64,000 bases of DNA from Streptomyces sp. BA2 (GCF_009769735.1 NZ_WSRO01000002.1:4724001-4788000); one strand, 5' to 3'; numbered from the stretch's first letter, positions 24,647 through 32,683 are shown. Notes: generated by a model from the sequence alone, not told the origin. Made by a program: numbers and translations.

Positions 24647-25987
24647 ATGGCGAAGCGCGAACCGAACGGGGCGCTCGGCCACCTGCTCACTGAGAGCCGT
24701 TGGACGTACCGCCAGTTCGCACGGGCCGTAAACCGCATAGGCACGGAAACCGGCACCCCCTTGCGCTACGACGAGTCAGCCGTGAGCCACTGGCTTGGCG
24801 GCACCGTCCCGCGTGACGCCGTGCGGGGCTGCATCCTCGAAGCCTTCTCCCGTCGGCTCGGCCGTCCGGTCACGCATGCTGAAGCGGGCCTGCCCGTTCC
24901 CCTCGATCACTCCCCTGTCTCCACGGATACCGTGGAAGGGCTGATCGATCTGGGGAGGCAAGATATGGACCCGTCCCGCCGCAGAGTCCTCGGTGCGGGC
25001 CTGTTCTCGGTCGCCTTGACGATCCCCGGGTGGCCCGACGTCATCGGACGCGCTGAGGCCGTGCAGTCCGGACGCGCGTCACGCATCGGCATGAACGAAG
25101 TAGACATGGTCATAGCGATGACTGAGCGCGTCTCAGAGCTGGACGACCAATTCGGCGGACGTCACGCACGTCCCATGGCGGCCTCGTTCATGGTCAACAC
25201 AGTCGCCTCGTACCTGCGCGCCGATGCTCCCGCCGATGTCCGGCAAGCGATGCAGTCCGCTGCCTCGGACCTGCTCTACCTGACCGGCTACATGGCCGTG
25301 GATGAGGGGCTGCACGGGCTCGCCCAGCGCTATTACATCAAGGCCCTGGAGCTGGCTGGGGCGGCTGAGGATCACCTGACGTACTGCACGACCTTGCGTG
25401 GCATGAGCGTTCAAGCGGTCGACCTGCACCATGGGTCCAAAGCCATGGAACTCGCGGATGCTGCTGCCGCAGCGTCCCCGAAAGCCGGTCCTCGGATGCG
25501 GGCCTTCCTGGCCGGTCAGCAGGCGCACACGGCTGCGCAGACAGGCGACCGCGCGAACGCCTTGCGGTATATCCGGGAGGCAGAGGCGGCCATGGACCGT
25601 GCCGAGTCTCGCGGTAAGGCGTTCGGCTCGTACGATCCGTCGTCGCTCAACTACCACATCAGCCAAGTGCGTTACGAGCTCGGCGATGTGCCTGGGGCAG
25701 TCGAAGCCATGCAGCAGTCAGACAAGGTCCGCTTCAGCGTCTACCGGCGCGCACGGGTTCGGCACCGTGCCACGCTGGCAGAACGGCAACTGGAGATAGG
25801 CCACTTGGAAGCGGCCTGCTCCACCTGGCACCAGGCGCTCGACGACTACCCCATGGTCCAATCCGGACGGGCCGACGACCGCGTGAAGACGATGTTCAGC
25901 CTCATCCGGCCGCACCTGAAGAACGCTGCGGCCCGCGACCTCTACGACCGCGCGCGAACGATCGCACCCCCGTCATTGGTCAGTTGA
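24647..25987 (+). CDS. XRE-type HTH regulator with C-terminal TPR-like helical domain
   Basis: 446 residues. An N-terminal HTH region (~10-75: LGHLLTESRWTYRQFARAVN, DESAVSHWLGGTVPRD) is followed by RRRVLGAGLFSVALTIPGW (~105-123) and then about 300 residues of helical repeats (LYLTGYMAVDEGLHGLAQRY, AAQTGDRANALRYIREAEAA, ELGDVPGAVEAMQQSD, RQLEIGHLEAACSTWHQAL) with TPR-like spacing. Similar XRE-TPR proteins abound in Streptomyces; elsewhere (RRNPP family) this architecture senses small peptides. ATG 24647 with GGGGAG upstream. The function on the element is inferred as a switch for cargo or transfer genes. Confidence 0.75.
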   Translation: MAKREPNGALGHLLTESRWTYRQFARAVNRIGTETGTPLRYDESAVSHWLGGTVPRDAVRGCILEAFSRRLGRPVTHAEAGLPVPLDHSPVSTDTVEGLIDLGRQDMDPSRRRVLGAGLFSVALTIPGWPDVIGRAEAVQSGRASRIGMNEVDMVIAMTERVSELDDQFGGRHARPMAASFMVNTVASYLRADAPADVRQAMQSAASDLLYLTGYMAVDEGLHGLAQRYYIKALELAGAAEDHLTYCTTLRGMSVQAVDLHHGSKAMELADAAAAASPKAGPRMRAFLAGQQAHTAAQTGDRANALRYIREAEAAMDRAESRGKAFGSYDPSSLNYHISQVRYELGDVPGAVEAMQQSDKVRFSVYRRARVRHRATLAERQLEIGHLEAACSTWHQALDDYPMVQSGRADDRVKTMFSLIRPHLKNAAARDLYDRARTIAPPSLVS

Positions 25988-26255
25988 TCTGCGGCGCCTC
26001 AGCCCAATGAGCGGCGCACTGACCCACGCGGCCGGCCGGAGCGGCTTTGGCCGGTGTCCTGTTTGGGTTGGGGTCGGGCATGGTCAGGGGGCCGTACGCT
26101 TCCCGGCAACTCGGGCAGGCTTTGCACCTGCCCGGAATTTGAACGAGTGGCCCCCTGGCCTTGCCCGACGCGGGCCCCGGCCCGAAGAGGTGGCTAAAGC
26201 CGTGGAGGCCGTCCGCCCCAGCCACGGGGCCTCGGCGAGCACGGCATGTGGTCAC
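25980..26255 (-). CDS. Possible small Cys-rich protein, overlapping the XRE-TPR 3' end
   Basis: A 91-codon minus-strand frame with good G/C third-position bias. It carries RCKACPSCREAYGPL and QCAAHW near its C-terminus, arranged like C-x2-C-x2-C...C-x2-H zinc ligands. GTG at 26255 has AGGA ~8 bases upstream; later starts are possible. It overlaps the convergent regulator by 8 bp. Within it, the Cys region is also an 8-bp inverted repeat at DNA level (26112-26134), so a terminator is an alternative reading. Confidence 0.35.
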   Translation of the reverse strand: MTTCRARRGPVAGADGLHGFSHLFGPGPASGKARGPLVQIPGRCKACPSCREAYGPLTMPDPNPNRTPAKAAPAGRVGQCAAHWAEAPQIN

Positions 26256-27162
26256 CGCGGATTCCTGCTGCCCTGGCGAGTTGGGCGCGCTGGGCTTGGT
26301 CGTGGCTGCCTCGGTGGTGCTCTCGCTGCGCCTGGCCGTGCCATTCGGCTGCTACCTGGTCGGGGTTCTGCCTGGGTCCTGCTGCCCGCCTCTTCGGGCT
26401 TGCGGCGCGAGTGGCGGGGGCGTCGCGCAGCGGGGCGGCAGACAGGAGTGAAGCGGCGGCACGGCCGCCGCGCCGCGCGGCCCGCGTCAGCGGGCCGCCT
26501 TGAATCAGTAGAGAAAGTCTGAACACGTGCGCCTGCCGAGCGCTTTCGGCTTCGCGCTTGCGTGCTGCTTCGGCGCGGCCTGCCTCGTTCTGTGCGAGCG
26601 CTGCCCGTGCTCGGACTTTGGCGGCAGAAATTCCCGATTGATTAGCAATTGCCCAAGTTCAACTTGGTCTGTGCTCCGGGTCGCCCAGATCTATCCACAG
26701 GCTGATCGGGCCAGGATGCTCCTGGGCGTCAAGGGGCGTCTGGTCGCGAAAAGTTATCCACAGCCGGTTCTTGTGATTCATTGCGCCCGTCGATCACACG
26801 GGTGATCGCACTGCTGGCCGTAAGGGGGCGTTACCGGGATGTTCTGGGCAATTTCAGGTCCGGTGTCACAAACAGAGTTCTGGCGATCCCCTTCCCGTAG
26901 GAAGGAGTTGATCTGAAGGCGAAGTGGTGCGCGTCACGCCTGGCGGGGGTCACACATTCAGCAGAAACGACACCTCTACGGGGGTGTCAGAAGGTGCCCG
27001 TTTCCAGGAAGAGAGTTCCCACTATGCGTACTTGGTTCGACTTGTCCGCAGGGCTGTGACTGTGATGTGGGGGGCGACTGGAAATTGGGACGGCGCAGGT
27101 GTCACACCGGGGCCGGAAATTCGACCTGTACCAGATGAGACCCGAGAGAAGGAGGTTCAGGC
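26256..27162. promoter_or_regulatory. Non-coding AICE region with DnaA-box-like sites and inverted repeats
   Basis: No convincing gene. It holds a GCGGCCCGC hairpin (26477-26498), a perfect CCAAGTT-C-AACTTGG palindrome (26653-26667), a TATCCACA (26692-26699), a full TTATCCACA (26754-26762) and GGTGTCACA twice (26862, 27098). The stretch 26630-26800 is the most A/T-rich of the element. A double-strand or secondary origin, or a transfer locus, is possible. The 80-codon frame at 26924-27166 has poor codon bias and is not called. Confidence 0.45.
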
Positions 27163-27291
27163 ATGAGGCGGTCGGGCGTGAGCTGGCGGCAACATAGCCG
27201 ACGATCACCGGTTACCCAAACCGGCGTTTCTCCGGAACCTAGAGGTGTCCCTGCGGGTGCATGGCCTGCGGCGTACCGAAGGAGGCGACGC

Positions 27292-27526
27292 GTGATGCGC
27301 AAGGCGGGATACAGAGACGGATCAGATCGCCGCAGCGCGGGAAATCGCCGGACTGTTGCCCGTGGGGCGGGATCGGCCCGCGCTGGTGTCCGACACGTAC
27401 GCCAGATTGGTAGTCACGGCCGCGACGGTCGCTTACCACGGCATTTACCACAGGCGTTGTGACTCAACTGTGGCCGCTGCGGGCGGCTTTGGTAAGCGGG
27501 GCGGTAAGGGCTGTGTGGAGTACTGA
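27292..27526 (+). pseudogene. Probable small gene with an N-terminal frame problem
   Basis: GAAGGAGG stands 6 bases before GTG-ATG at 27292-27297, an excellent ribosome site. The frame opened there has poor third-position bias. The next frame, open from 27296 to the TGA at 27524, reads convincingly: TDQIAAAREIAGLLPVGRDR, ALVSDTYARLVVTAATVAYH. Either a one-base frameshift between ~27298 and 27320 separates start and body, or an unusual internal start is used. The next gene begins 5 bases after the stop, supporting an operon. Confidence 0.4.
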
Positions 27527-27530
27527 CGGC

Positions 27531-27725
27531 ATGAGCAACGGCACGAGGACGGGGAGGGACGCGCTGAGCGAGGAAATCCGCGGGCTGCTGGAACACATCA
27601 CGGAAAGGGTCGCGGACCTACGTGGGCAGATATGGGAACTGCATGAGGGGATTGAAGAGCTCAACGCCCGTCTTGGCACTCTAGCTCCTCGACTTTCCCC
27701 CGAAGTTGGGACACCTGATGCCTGA
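27531..27725 (+). CDS. Small coiled-coil AICE protein (64 aa)
   Basis: ATG 27531 with GGAG 10 bases upstream encodes MSNGTRTGRDALSEEIRGLL... with heptad-like spacing through residues ~11-50 (LLEHITERVADLRGQIWELH). The 3' end overlaps the convergent GntR gene by 65 bp. Both proteins have predicted coiled coils, so interaction is conceivable. Function unknown. Confidence 0.5.
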   Translation: MSNGTRTGRDALSEEIRGLLEHITERVADLRGQIWELHEGIEELNARLGTLAPRLSPEVGTPDA

Positions 27726-28143
27726 GATCACCCATCTCGGAAGTCAGCGCATCAAGCTGGCCCACCACGCCGCGCAGGACCTCCGTAAGGCTCGCGCCCT
27801 GCGGCGCCTCCTGCTCGGCCTCGGCTGCCCCCTTGGGTGACGGAGTGTCCTGGCTCGCGGTCCACCAGGCGGGCGGCGCGTGGTTGACGCTGCCCCCGTC
27901 CGCCGCGCCCTCGCGGTCCATGACGTAGCTGCCCCGCCCCTGGACCGTGTAGACGAGTCCCTCTTCGCGTAGGACGCGCAGCGCGCTGCGGGCAGTCATG
28001 TTCGCGATCTCGAACCGCTCTTGCAGCTCGCGGTGGGATGGCATCTGCTCGCCGGGCTTGAGGTGGCCGGACTGGATCTCCTGCCGCAGGACGTCGGCAA
28101 CCCGCTGGTATGGCGGGCGGGCGTCGGTAGTCGGCTTCGTCAT
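27661..28143 (-). CDS. GntR-family repressor (KorSA-like)
   Basis: 160 residues. The N-terminal GntR winged helix (PYQRVADVLRQEIQSGHLKP, MPSHRELQERFEIANMTARS, LREEGLVYTVQGRGSYV, residues ~10-78) is followed by a linker and a C-terminal coiled coil (LRGVVGQLDALTSEMGDLRH) in place of a classical effector domain. In pSAM2, KorSA of this type represses pra and itself, keeping the element integrated. The divergent promoter region (28144-28300) carries four CCTAGCC(A)-type sites. ATG 28143 gives the standard start. Confidence 0.85.
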   Translation of the reverse strand: MTKPTTDARPPYQRVADVLRQEIQSGHLKPGEQMPSHRELQERFEIANMTARSALRVLREEGLVYTVQGRGSYVMDREGAADGGSVNHAPPAWWTASQDTPSPKGAAEAEQEAPQGASLTEVLRGVVGQLDALTSEMGDLRHQVSQLRGKVEELECQDGR

Positions 28144-28162
28144 GGCCTCAGAGTAGCCCGGC

Positions 28163-28249
28163 CTAGCCCACCTAACCCAGGCCTTCCCCTGAATGCACCT
28201 AGCCACGTCGGCTATCCCACTTGACATGGCTAGCCTGGCTAGGTCTACT
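28163..28249. promoter_or_regulatory. Divergent promoter with clustered GntR (KorSA-like) operators
   Basis: Sites: CCTAGCC at 28162-28168, CCTAGCCA at 28198-28205, and the inverse TGGCTAG at 28227-28233 and TGGCTAGG at 28236-28243. The last two overlap a promoter facing the transfer operon: TTGACA at 28221-28226 and TCTACT at 28244-28249, spacing 17. Repressor bound here would shut off transfer genes and its own gene. Confidence 0.65.
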
Positions 28250-28300
28250 TGATCTCGGCGGCCGAACAAGCGGTCACCGAACCAATGAAGGAGCCATCTC

Positions 28301-28693
28301 ATGGCAATGACCCGTATCCCCGTGCGGATTCTGGACACGACGATCGGCATCGTCGGCACGCTGCCCGAGCAGCGCTACGTGGATATGGAGAAGACGCAGG
28401 AGTCCAAGGACCGTGACACCGGTGAACGGCTCTTCCACGTCACGGTGATGCTGATGGAGGACGGCCGCGCGGAGATGATGCGCATCACCGTTCCCGAGTC
28501 GGGACTGCCCAACGGCCTCCAGATCGGGTCGGTGGTCCGCCCGGTGGACCTGTTCGCCACCCCGTGGGCGCGCATCAACAACGGCAACCTGTCCGACGGT
28601 GTCGCTTACCGGGCCAAGTCCCTGGATCTGGCCACGCCGCCCGCTCCGGCCGCGCAGCCCGCCGCTTCAACCGAGTCCAAGAAGGCCGCGTGA
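28301..28693 (+). CDS. SCO3933-family regulatory protein
   Basis: 130 residues (MAMTRIPVRILDTTIGIVGT..., FHVTVMLMEDGRAEMMRITV, FATPWARINNGNLSDGVAYR), a small beta-rich protein found next to the FtsK-like gene in most AICEs of Streptomyces. It is annotated in S. coelicolor elements as the SCO3933 family. GAAGGAG precedes the ATG. First gene of the transfer operon; its stop overlaps the start of the 23-residue ORF (TGATG). Biochemical role not established; the fold suggests ssDNA- or protein-binding, which is inference. Confidence 0.8.
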   Translation: MAMTRIPVRILDTTIGIVGTLPEQRYVDMEKTQESKDRDTGERLFHVTVMLMEDGRAEMMRITVPESGLPNGLQIGSVVRPVDLFATPWARINNGNLSDGVAYRAKSLDLATPPAPAAQPAASTESKKAA

Positions 28694-28764
28694 TGACGAC
28701 CGACTGCACGTCGTATCCCGCTGCCCTGCTGGGCGGCCTTGGTGAAAGGGAGGCGGGTGAGTGA
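28693..28764 (+). CDS. 23-residue translationally coupled mini-ORF
   Basis: ATG 28693 overlaps the stop of the SCO3933-family gene (TGATG), and its own TGA (28762-28764) overlaps the GTG start of the TraB-like gene (GTGA). The product is MTTDCTSYPAALLGGLGERE plus AGE. It may mainly carry ribosomes across the 68-base gap, its last codons containing the AAAGGGAGG ribosome site of traB. No homology recognised. Confidence 0.5.
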   Translation: MTTDCTSYPAALLGGLGEREAGE

Positions 28765-30179
28765 GCCTGGCCGAAATCTCGCAGCTCGCCCCGATTCTCG
28801 TCGGGGCGGGCCTGGCCCTCATCTTCGTCTGGCTCGTGTGGTGGATCGTCCGCTACATACGGGCGGATGCAATGCTGCGGGCGAGCATCCTGCAAGCGGG
28901 CCGGGTGCGGCGCGGCTGGAAGCGACTTGCCCCGATGGCGGGTCTGTCCGTGACCGACCGGACCCCCACGATGCTCGCCTCGCTCACCACGAAGGAAGGC
29001 CAGAAGCCCGAACCTCGGATTCTGACCCCCGTCATCAAGGTCACGCCCGACCGGTTCGGCGTGGTGGTGCGGGCCAAGTGCCTGCCCAAGGTGTCCCGTG
29101 AGGAATTCCAGAAGGCGGCCCGGTTCCTGGCGGACGCCTGGGGGTGCGTGCGGGTCTCGGTCACCCCGGACCTCAAGCCCGGCTACGTGATCATCCGTGG
29201 CGTGCGGGAGGACCCGTTGGCCATCACGACCACCCACGTGCCCACGGGTGCGCCCCCGAAGGACGTGACGTGCTGGAACCTGGGCACCGACGAGTACGGC
29301 GTCCCGGCCTCCGCGACGATCAAGGAGGTGCCCGGTGTCACGGTGGCCGGTCTGCCCGGCTACGGGAAGACCTCACTCATCAACCGCCTGATCTGTGACT
29401 TCGCGCCCTCGCCCCTGGTTCAGTTCGCGGTCATCGACGGCAAGGCGTCCAAGGCAGAGCAGGGCGACTACGCCAGCATCGCGCACCGTCTGTTCCGCTA
29501 CGTCGGCGATGACGTGGAAGAGGCCAACGCGTTCTTGACCGAACTCGTTGAACTGCGGGAGCGCCGCGCCCAGTTGACCAAGAGCGTCTTCGGCACCACG
29601 GACATGTGGCACAAGGGGCCGCGTGAGGACTGGCCGATCGTCTTTTTGATCATCGACGAAGCGCACACCTTCTTCCGCGACCACAAGGGTCGGGACGAGA
29701 AGTCCAAGAGGCTCGCGGCCCTGGCGGCGGAGAACGCGCGCCTGGTGGAAGACCTCGTCAAGAAGGGCCGCTCGTCGGGCATCGTGACCCTGCCGCTCAC
29801 GCAGAAGGCCACCGGGGATGCGATCCCCACCTTCATCCGGGATGTGTGCCCCTACGGGCTGTCCTTCGCGCAGAAGACCACGGACGCCTCCGTGGCCGCG
29901 CTGGGCGACAACATCCGCGAGTGGCCCGACATGGACCCGGTGGAGCTTCAGGGCCCCGACTACGTCGGCGTCCTGGTCATGAAGGCGCACGACCGCAAGG
30001 GCTTTATCCGCATCCGCACCCCCTACGTCTCCGATGCGGACACGGCTCGGATCGCGGAGGCGACCGCGCACCTGATGCGCTGCCCCATCCTGCTCCTGGA
30101 CGACCTCGCGGGCGGACGCCTGGTCCTGCGCAAGGTCCTGCCCCCGGACGACGACGGCGGCCCGCTCGTCGCCGCGTGA
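28761..30179 (+). CDS. traB: FtsK/SpoIIIE-type conjugative DNA translocase (TraB/TraSA-like)
   Basis: 472 residues. An N-terminal membrane segment (LAPILVGAGLALIFVWLVWW, ~8-28) is followed by an FtsK-like ATPase domain with Walker A GLPGYGKTSLIN (~195-206), Walker B VFLIIDEAHTFF (~293-304), and KKGRSSGIVTLPLTQKATGD. In Streptomyces conjugation a single such hexameric pump moves double-stranded DNA between hyphae by recognising 8-bp clt repeats through its C-terminal winged helix. GTG start is coupled to the mini-ORF. Key conjugation gene of the element. Confidence 0.9.
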   Translation: MSLAEISQLAPILVGAGLALIFVWLVWWIVRYIRADAMLRASILQAGRVRRGWKRLAPMAGLSVTDRTPTMLASLTTKEGQKPEPRILTPVIKVTPDRFGVVVRAKCLPKVSREEFQKAARFLADAWGCVRVSVTPDLKPGYVIIRGVREDPLAITTTHVPTGAPPKDVTCWNLGTDEYGVPASATIKEVPGVTVAGLPGYGKTSLINRLICDFAPSPLVQFAVIDGKASKAEQGDYASIAHRLFRYVGDDVEEANAFLTELVELRERRAQLTKSVFGTTDMWHKGPREDWPIVFLIIDEAHTFFRDHKGRDEKSKRLAALAAENARLVEDLVKKGRSSGIVTLPLTQKATGDAIPTFIRDVCPYGLSFAQKTTDASVAALGDNIREWPDMDPVELQGPDYVGVLVMKAHDRKGFIRIRTPYVSDADTARIAEATAHLMRCPILLLDDLAGGRLVLRKVLPPDDDGGPLVAA

Positions 30180-30220
30180 ACTCCCCTGACCCTCAGACCT
30201 GCTGAAAGGAGGTGACTCGC

Positions 30221-30874
30221 ATGGCTGGAGAACGGGTGACGCAGCGGACCGTAACCATCGTCATGGCCACCATCGCCGCTCTGGCGTTCGTGTTCAGCTT
30301 CGGCAACGTCTGGTCCCTGGCGCTGCGCCTGGGCGTGCCCCGCCCGATCGCCCCACTGATCGCCCCCATGGTCGATCTGTCGGTCGTCGGCCTCCTCGTC
30401 GGGCTGCGCTACCTCTCCTTGCGAGGCGTGCCCGGCAGGGAACTGCGCGGCGCGACCCGGCTCATGCACCTGTCCGGGCTGCTCACCCTCGCCCTCAACG
30501 TGGCCGAACCCATCGCCGCCGGACACTACGGCCGCGCCGCCCTCGACGCGGTCGCCCCGCTGCTCCTGCTCGGCTGGGGAGCAGTCGGCCCCCAGATGCT
30601 CCGCCACTTCCACACCATCGCCACACCCATCCCCGACCCGGCCCCGGCTCCCGTACCGGCTCCGGCTCCTGTCCCGGACCCGGACCCGGTGCCCGCCCCA
30701 GCTCCTGACCCGGCCCCGGCTACCGTCGCGGCTCCGGCTCCCGCTCCTGCTCCTGCTCCTGCTCCTGAGTCGGACCCGGCGCCCGCCCCGGCGGCCCCGG
30801 CCGATCCGGTCACCCAGGCGCCCGCCCCGCTGCTGGACCTGGCGAGCACCATCGCCGCTCAGCTCAAAGCCTGA
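30221..30874 (+). CDS. SpdB-like / DUF2637 membrane spread protein
   Basis: 217 residues with four likely membrane helices in the first ~135 residues (VTIVMATIAALAFVFSFGNV, APLIAPMVDLSVVGLLVGLR, LMHLSGLLTLALNVAEPIAA, ALDAVAPLLLLGWGAVGPQM). A Pro/Ala/Asp tail of PAPxPAPDP repeats (~145-195) follows, then an amphipathic end. It matches the DUF2637 family found as spread (Spd) proteins in AICEs and plasmids, which help DNA move through septa within the recipient mycelium. ATG 30221 is chosen: AAAGGAGGTGA ends 5 bases before it, an almost perfect anti-16S match. Confidence 0.82.
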   Translation: MAGERVTQRTVTIVMATIAALAFVFSFGNVWSLALRLGVPRPIAPLIAPMVDLSVVGLLVGLRYLSLRGVPGRELRGATRLMHLSGLLTLALNVAEPIAAGHYGRAALDAVAPLLLLGWGAVGPQMLRHFHTIATPIPDPAPAPVPAPAPVPDPDPVPAPAPDPAPATVAAPAPAPAPAPAPESDPAPAPAAPADPVTQAPAPLLDLASTIAAQLKA

Positions 30875-31025
30875 GCCGCCCGCCGGCCACCTGGCTCGGC
30901 GAATTTTCCCCCTCACCGCTGGCCGTGTCCGGCCACGGTTCTCCCTGCCCCGAGCCGCACCCACTCCTGCCCCGGTGCGGTTCGGGCCCCATCCCCGTAC
31001 CTCTGAGAACGAAGGGACGTCGCCC

Positions 31026-32492
31026 ATGCCCCAGCCTCTGGACCTCCGCCACGTGGCGAGCCTGGCTGTACGGGACCTCATCGAACTCGCCAACGGCGAC
31101 AACTTCGACCGCGTCCACAACCAGGTCAAAGCAGTCCGCGGTTGTACCCACCCCATCCGACTTGCCGGGTACACCCAGACTGTCCATGCCCTCACCGGGC
31201 GTGTGCTCCACAGCTTCAACACGGCCGACGACCCCACGGGCCGCATCCTGGTGGCCTGCGGAAACCGTCGTGCCTCGCGCTGCCCCTCCTGCTCACGCAT
31301 CTACGCGGGGGACACCTACCAACTGATCAAGGCTGGTGTGGTGGGCGGCAAGAGCGTCCCCACCGAAGTCCGCACACATCCAAGGGTGTTCGCGACCCTC
31401 ACCGCCCCCAGCTTTGGCGCAGTGCACGGCCTCACCTGGCGCGACCGCCCCGGCTGCCGTTGCGGCAGCCAGCATGCTGACAACGACCCTGCCATTGGCA
31501 CGCCGGTGGACCCCGTCCGCTACGACTACACCGGTGCGGTCCTCTTCAATGCGCACGCGGGCGAGCTGTGGGGGCGGTTCACCACCTACCTTCGCCGCTA
31601 CGTCGCCCACCTGCTGAACATGACGCAGAAGGCGGCGGCCGAAGTCGTACGGGTGTCCTTCGCCAAGGTCGCCGAGTATCAGAAGCGCGGCGTCGTCCAC
31701 TTTCATGCCATCGTCCGCTTCGACGGCCCCGAAGGTAGCTCTACGCCCCCGCCCGCCGAAGCCACGGCGGGCGTGCTCGCCAAGGCGGTTAAACTCGCGG
31801 CCCGGCATGTGACCCTCGCCGTGGACTCCGACCGCATCGGCACACGCACGCTTCGGTGGGGGCGGCAGGTCGACGTACGGCAGATCACTGCCGATGACGG
31901 CAAGGGACGGGTGACGGCCGAAGCGGTCGCCGGATACATCGCCAAGTACGCCACCAAAGGCGCTGAAGACTCCGGCACCATCGACCGCCCCCTCTACTGC
32001 CGGGACTGCCATGGGCGCGGGATGACCACCTCTGTGGCTGGCGTCCCTGAACCCTGCGATACCTGCACCGGAACCGGTCGCGAATCCCTCGCACACCTTC
32101 CCGTGGCCGGACACGTTCGGCAGATGATCCGAACCTGTTGGGACCTCGGAGCACTGCCCGAATTCAAAGAGCTCAAGCTCTGGAAGTGGGCCCATATGCT
32201 CGGCTTTCGCGGCCACTTCTCCACGAAATCCCGGCGCTACTCCACCACCCTCGGCGCACTGCGAGAAGAGCGCCGAGCCTGGCAGGCGGAACAACGCCGT
32301 GCAGTCCTCGACGTGGAAGATGCCGAGACCGAAGCAACCGACGACACCACCCTCGTGTTCTCCGACTGGACCTTTCTGGGCACCGGCTACAGCCCCGGAG
32401 AAGAGCTCCTTGCCGCTCAAGTCCGTAATGACCTCAGCGAAGCCCGCGCCGAGAAGGAACGCGCCAAGACCGAAGGAGCTCACTGGCTGTGA
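31026..32492 (+). CDS. repSA: Rolling-circle replication initiator RepSA
   Basis: 488 residues of the actinomycete RepSA family. It has an N-terminal zinc-like region (RCPSCSRIYAGDTYQL; later CRCGSQHAD), the HUH metal-binding motif in RGVVHFHAIVRFDG (~residue 223) and a C-terminal VAGYIAKYATKG where the nicking tyrosines of such Reps lie. A second pair, CRDCHGRG and CDTCTGTG (~320-345), forms a DnaJ-like zinc ribbon. The protein nicks the element's origin to start rolling-circle replication after excision. ATG 31026. Its stop overlaps xis (GTGA, 32489-32492). Confidence 0.88.
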   Translation: MPQPLDLRHVASLAVRDLIELANGDNFDRVHNQVKAVRGCTHPIRLAGYTQTVHALTGRVLHSFNTADDPTGRILVACGNRRASRCPSCSRIYAGDTYQLIKAGVVGGKSVPTEVRTHPRVFATLTAPSFGAVHGLTWRDRPGCRCGSQHADNDPAIGTPVDPVRYDYTGAVLFNAHAGELWGRFTTYLRRYVAHLLNMTQKAAAEVVRVSFAKVAEYQKRGVVHFHAIVRFDGPEGSSTPPPAEATAGVLAKAVKLAARHVTLAVDSDRIGTRTLRWGRQVDVRQITADDGKGRVTAEAVAGYIAKYATKGAEDSGTIDRPLYCRDCHGRGMTTSVAGVPEPCDTCTGTGRESLAHLPVAGHVRQMIRTCWDLGALPEFKELKLWKWAHMLGFRGHFSTKSRRYSTTLGALREERRAWQAEQRRAVLDVEDAETEATDDTTLVFSDWTFLGTGYSPGEELLAAQVRNDLSEARAEKERAKTEGAHWL

Positions 32493-32683
32493 CCTCCCAC
32501 CGTGACCAGAAGCTCACCCTGGCGGAAGCGCTCGACGAGATCGGGCTTTCACGGGCGGCGTTCTATCGAATGCGAGCGCGTGGCTATGCCCCGAAGTGCT
32601 TGAAACTCCCCAACGGCCATATCCGCATACGCCGTTCGGACCTCGACGCCTGGTTCGCCACCTGTGAGGTCTCCACATGCTGA
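32489..32683 (+). CDS. xis: Excisionase / recombination directionality factor (Xis)
   Basis: 64 residues of the AlpA/MerR-like winged-helix type: LTLAEALDEIGLSRAAFYRM (helix-turn-helix) followed by a wing and ending in HIRIRRSDLDAWFATCEVST. It should bind arm sites and turn Int towards excision. It is coupled at both ends: GTGA overlap with repSA and a 7-bp overlap with int. Confidence 0.87.
   Translation: MTSHRDQKLTLAEALDEIGLSRAAFYRMRARGYAPKCLKLPNGHIRIRRSDLDAWFATCEVSTC

Noticed and set aside
26007..26522. Plus-strand 171-codon frame after the XRE-TPR gene
   Set aside because: Arg/Gly/Ala-rich without domain character or ribosome site; looks like a shadow of the minus strand.
26924..27166. 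80-codon frame before the early AICE operon, ending in an ATGA overlap
   Set aside because: The overlap with a following ATG is tempting, but third-position bias is weak and no ribosome site fits. Left as non-coding.
27661..27725. Convergent overlap taken as evidence that the 64-residue coiled-coil gene is false
   Set aside because: A 65-bp tail overlap is tolerable and both frames keep coiled-coil character, so both genes are kept with moderate confidence.
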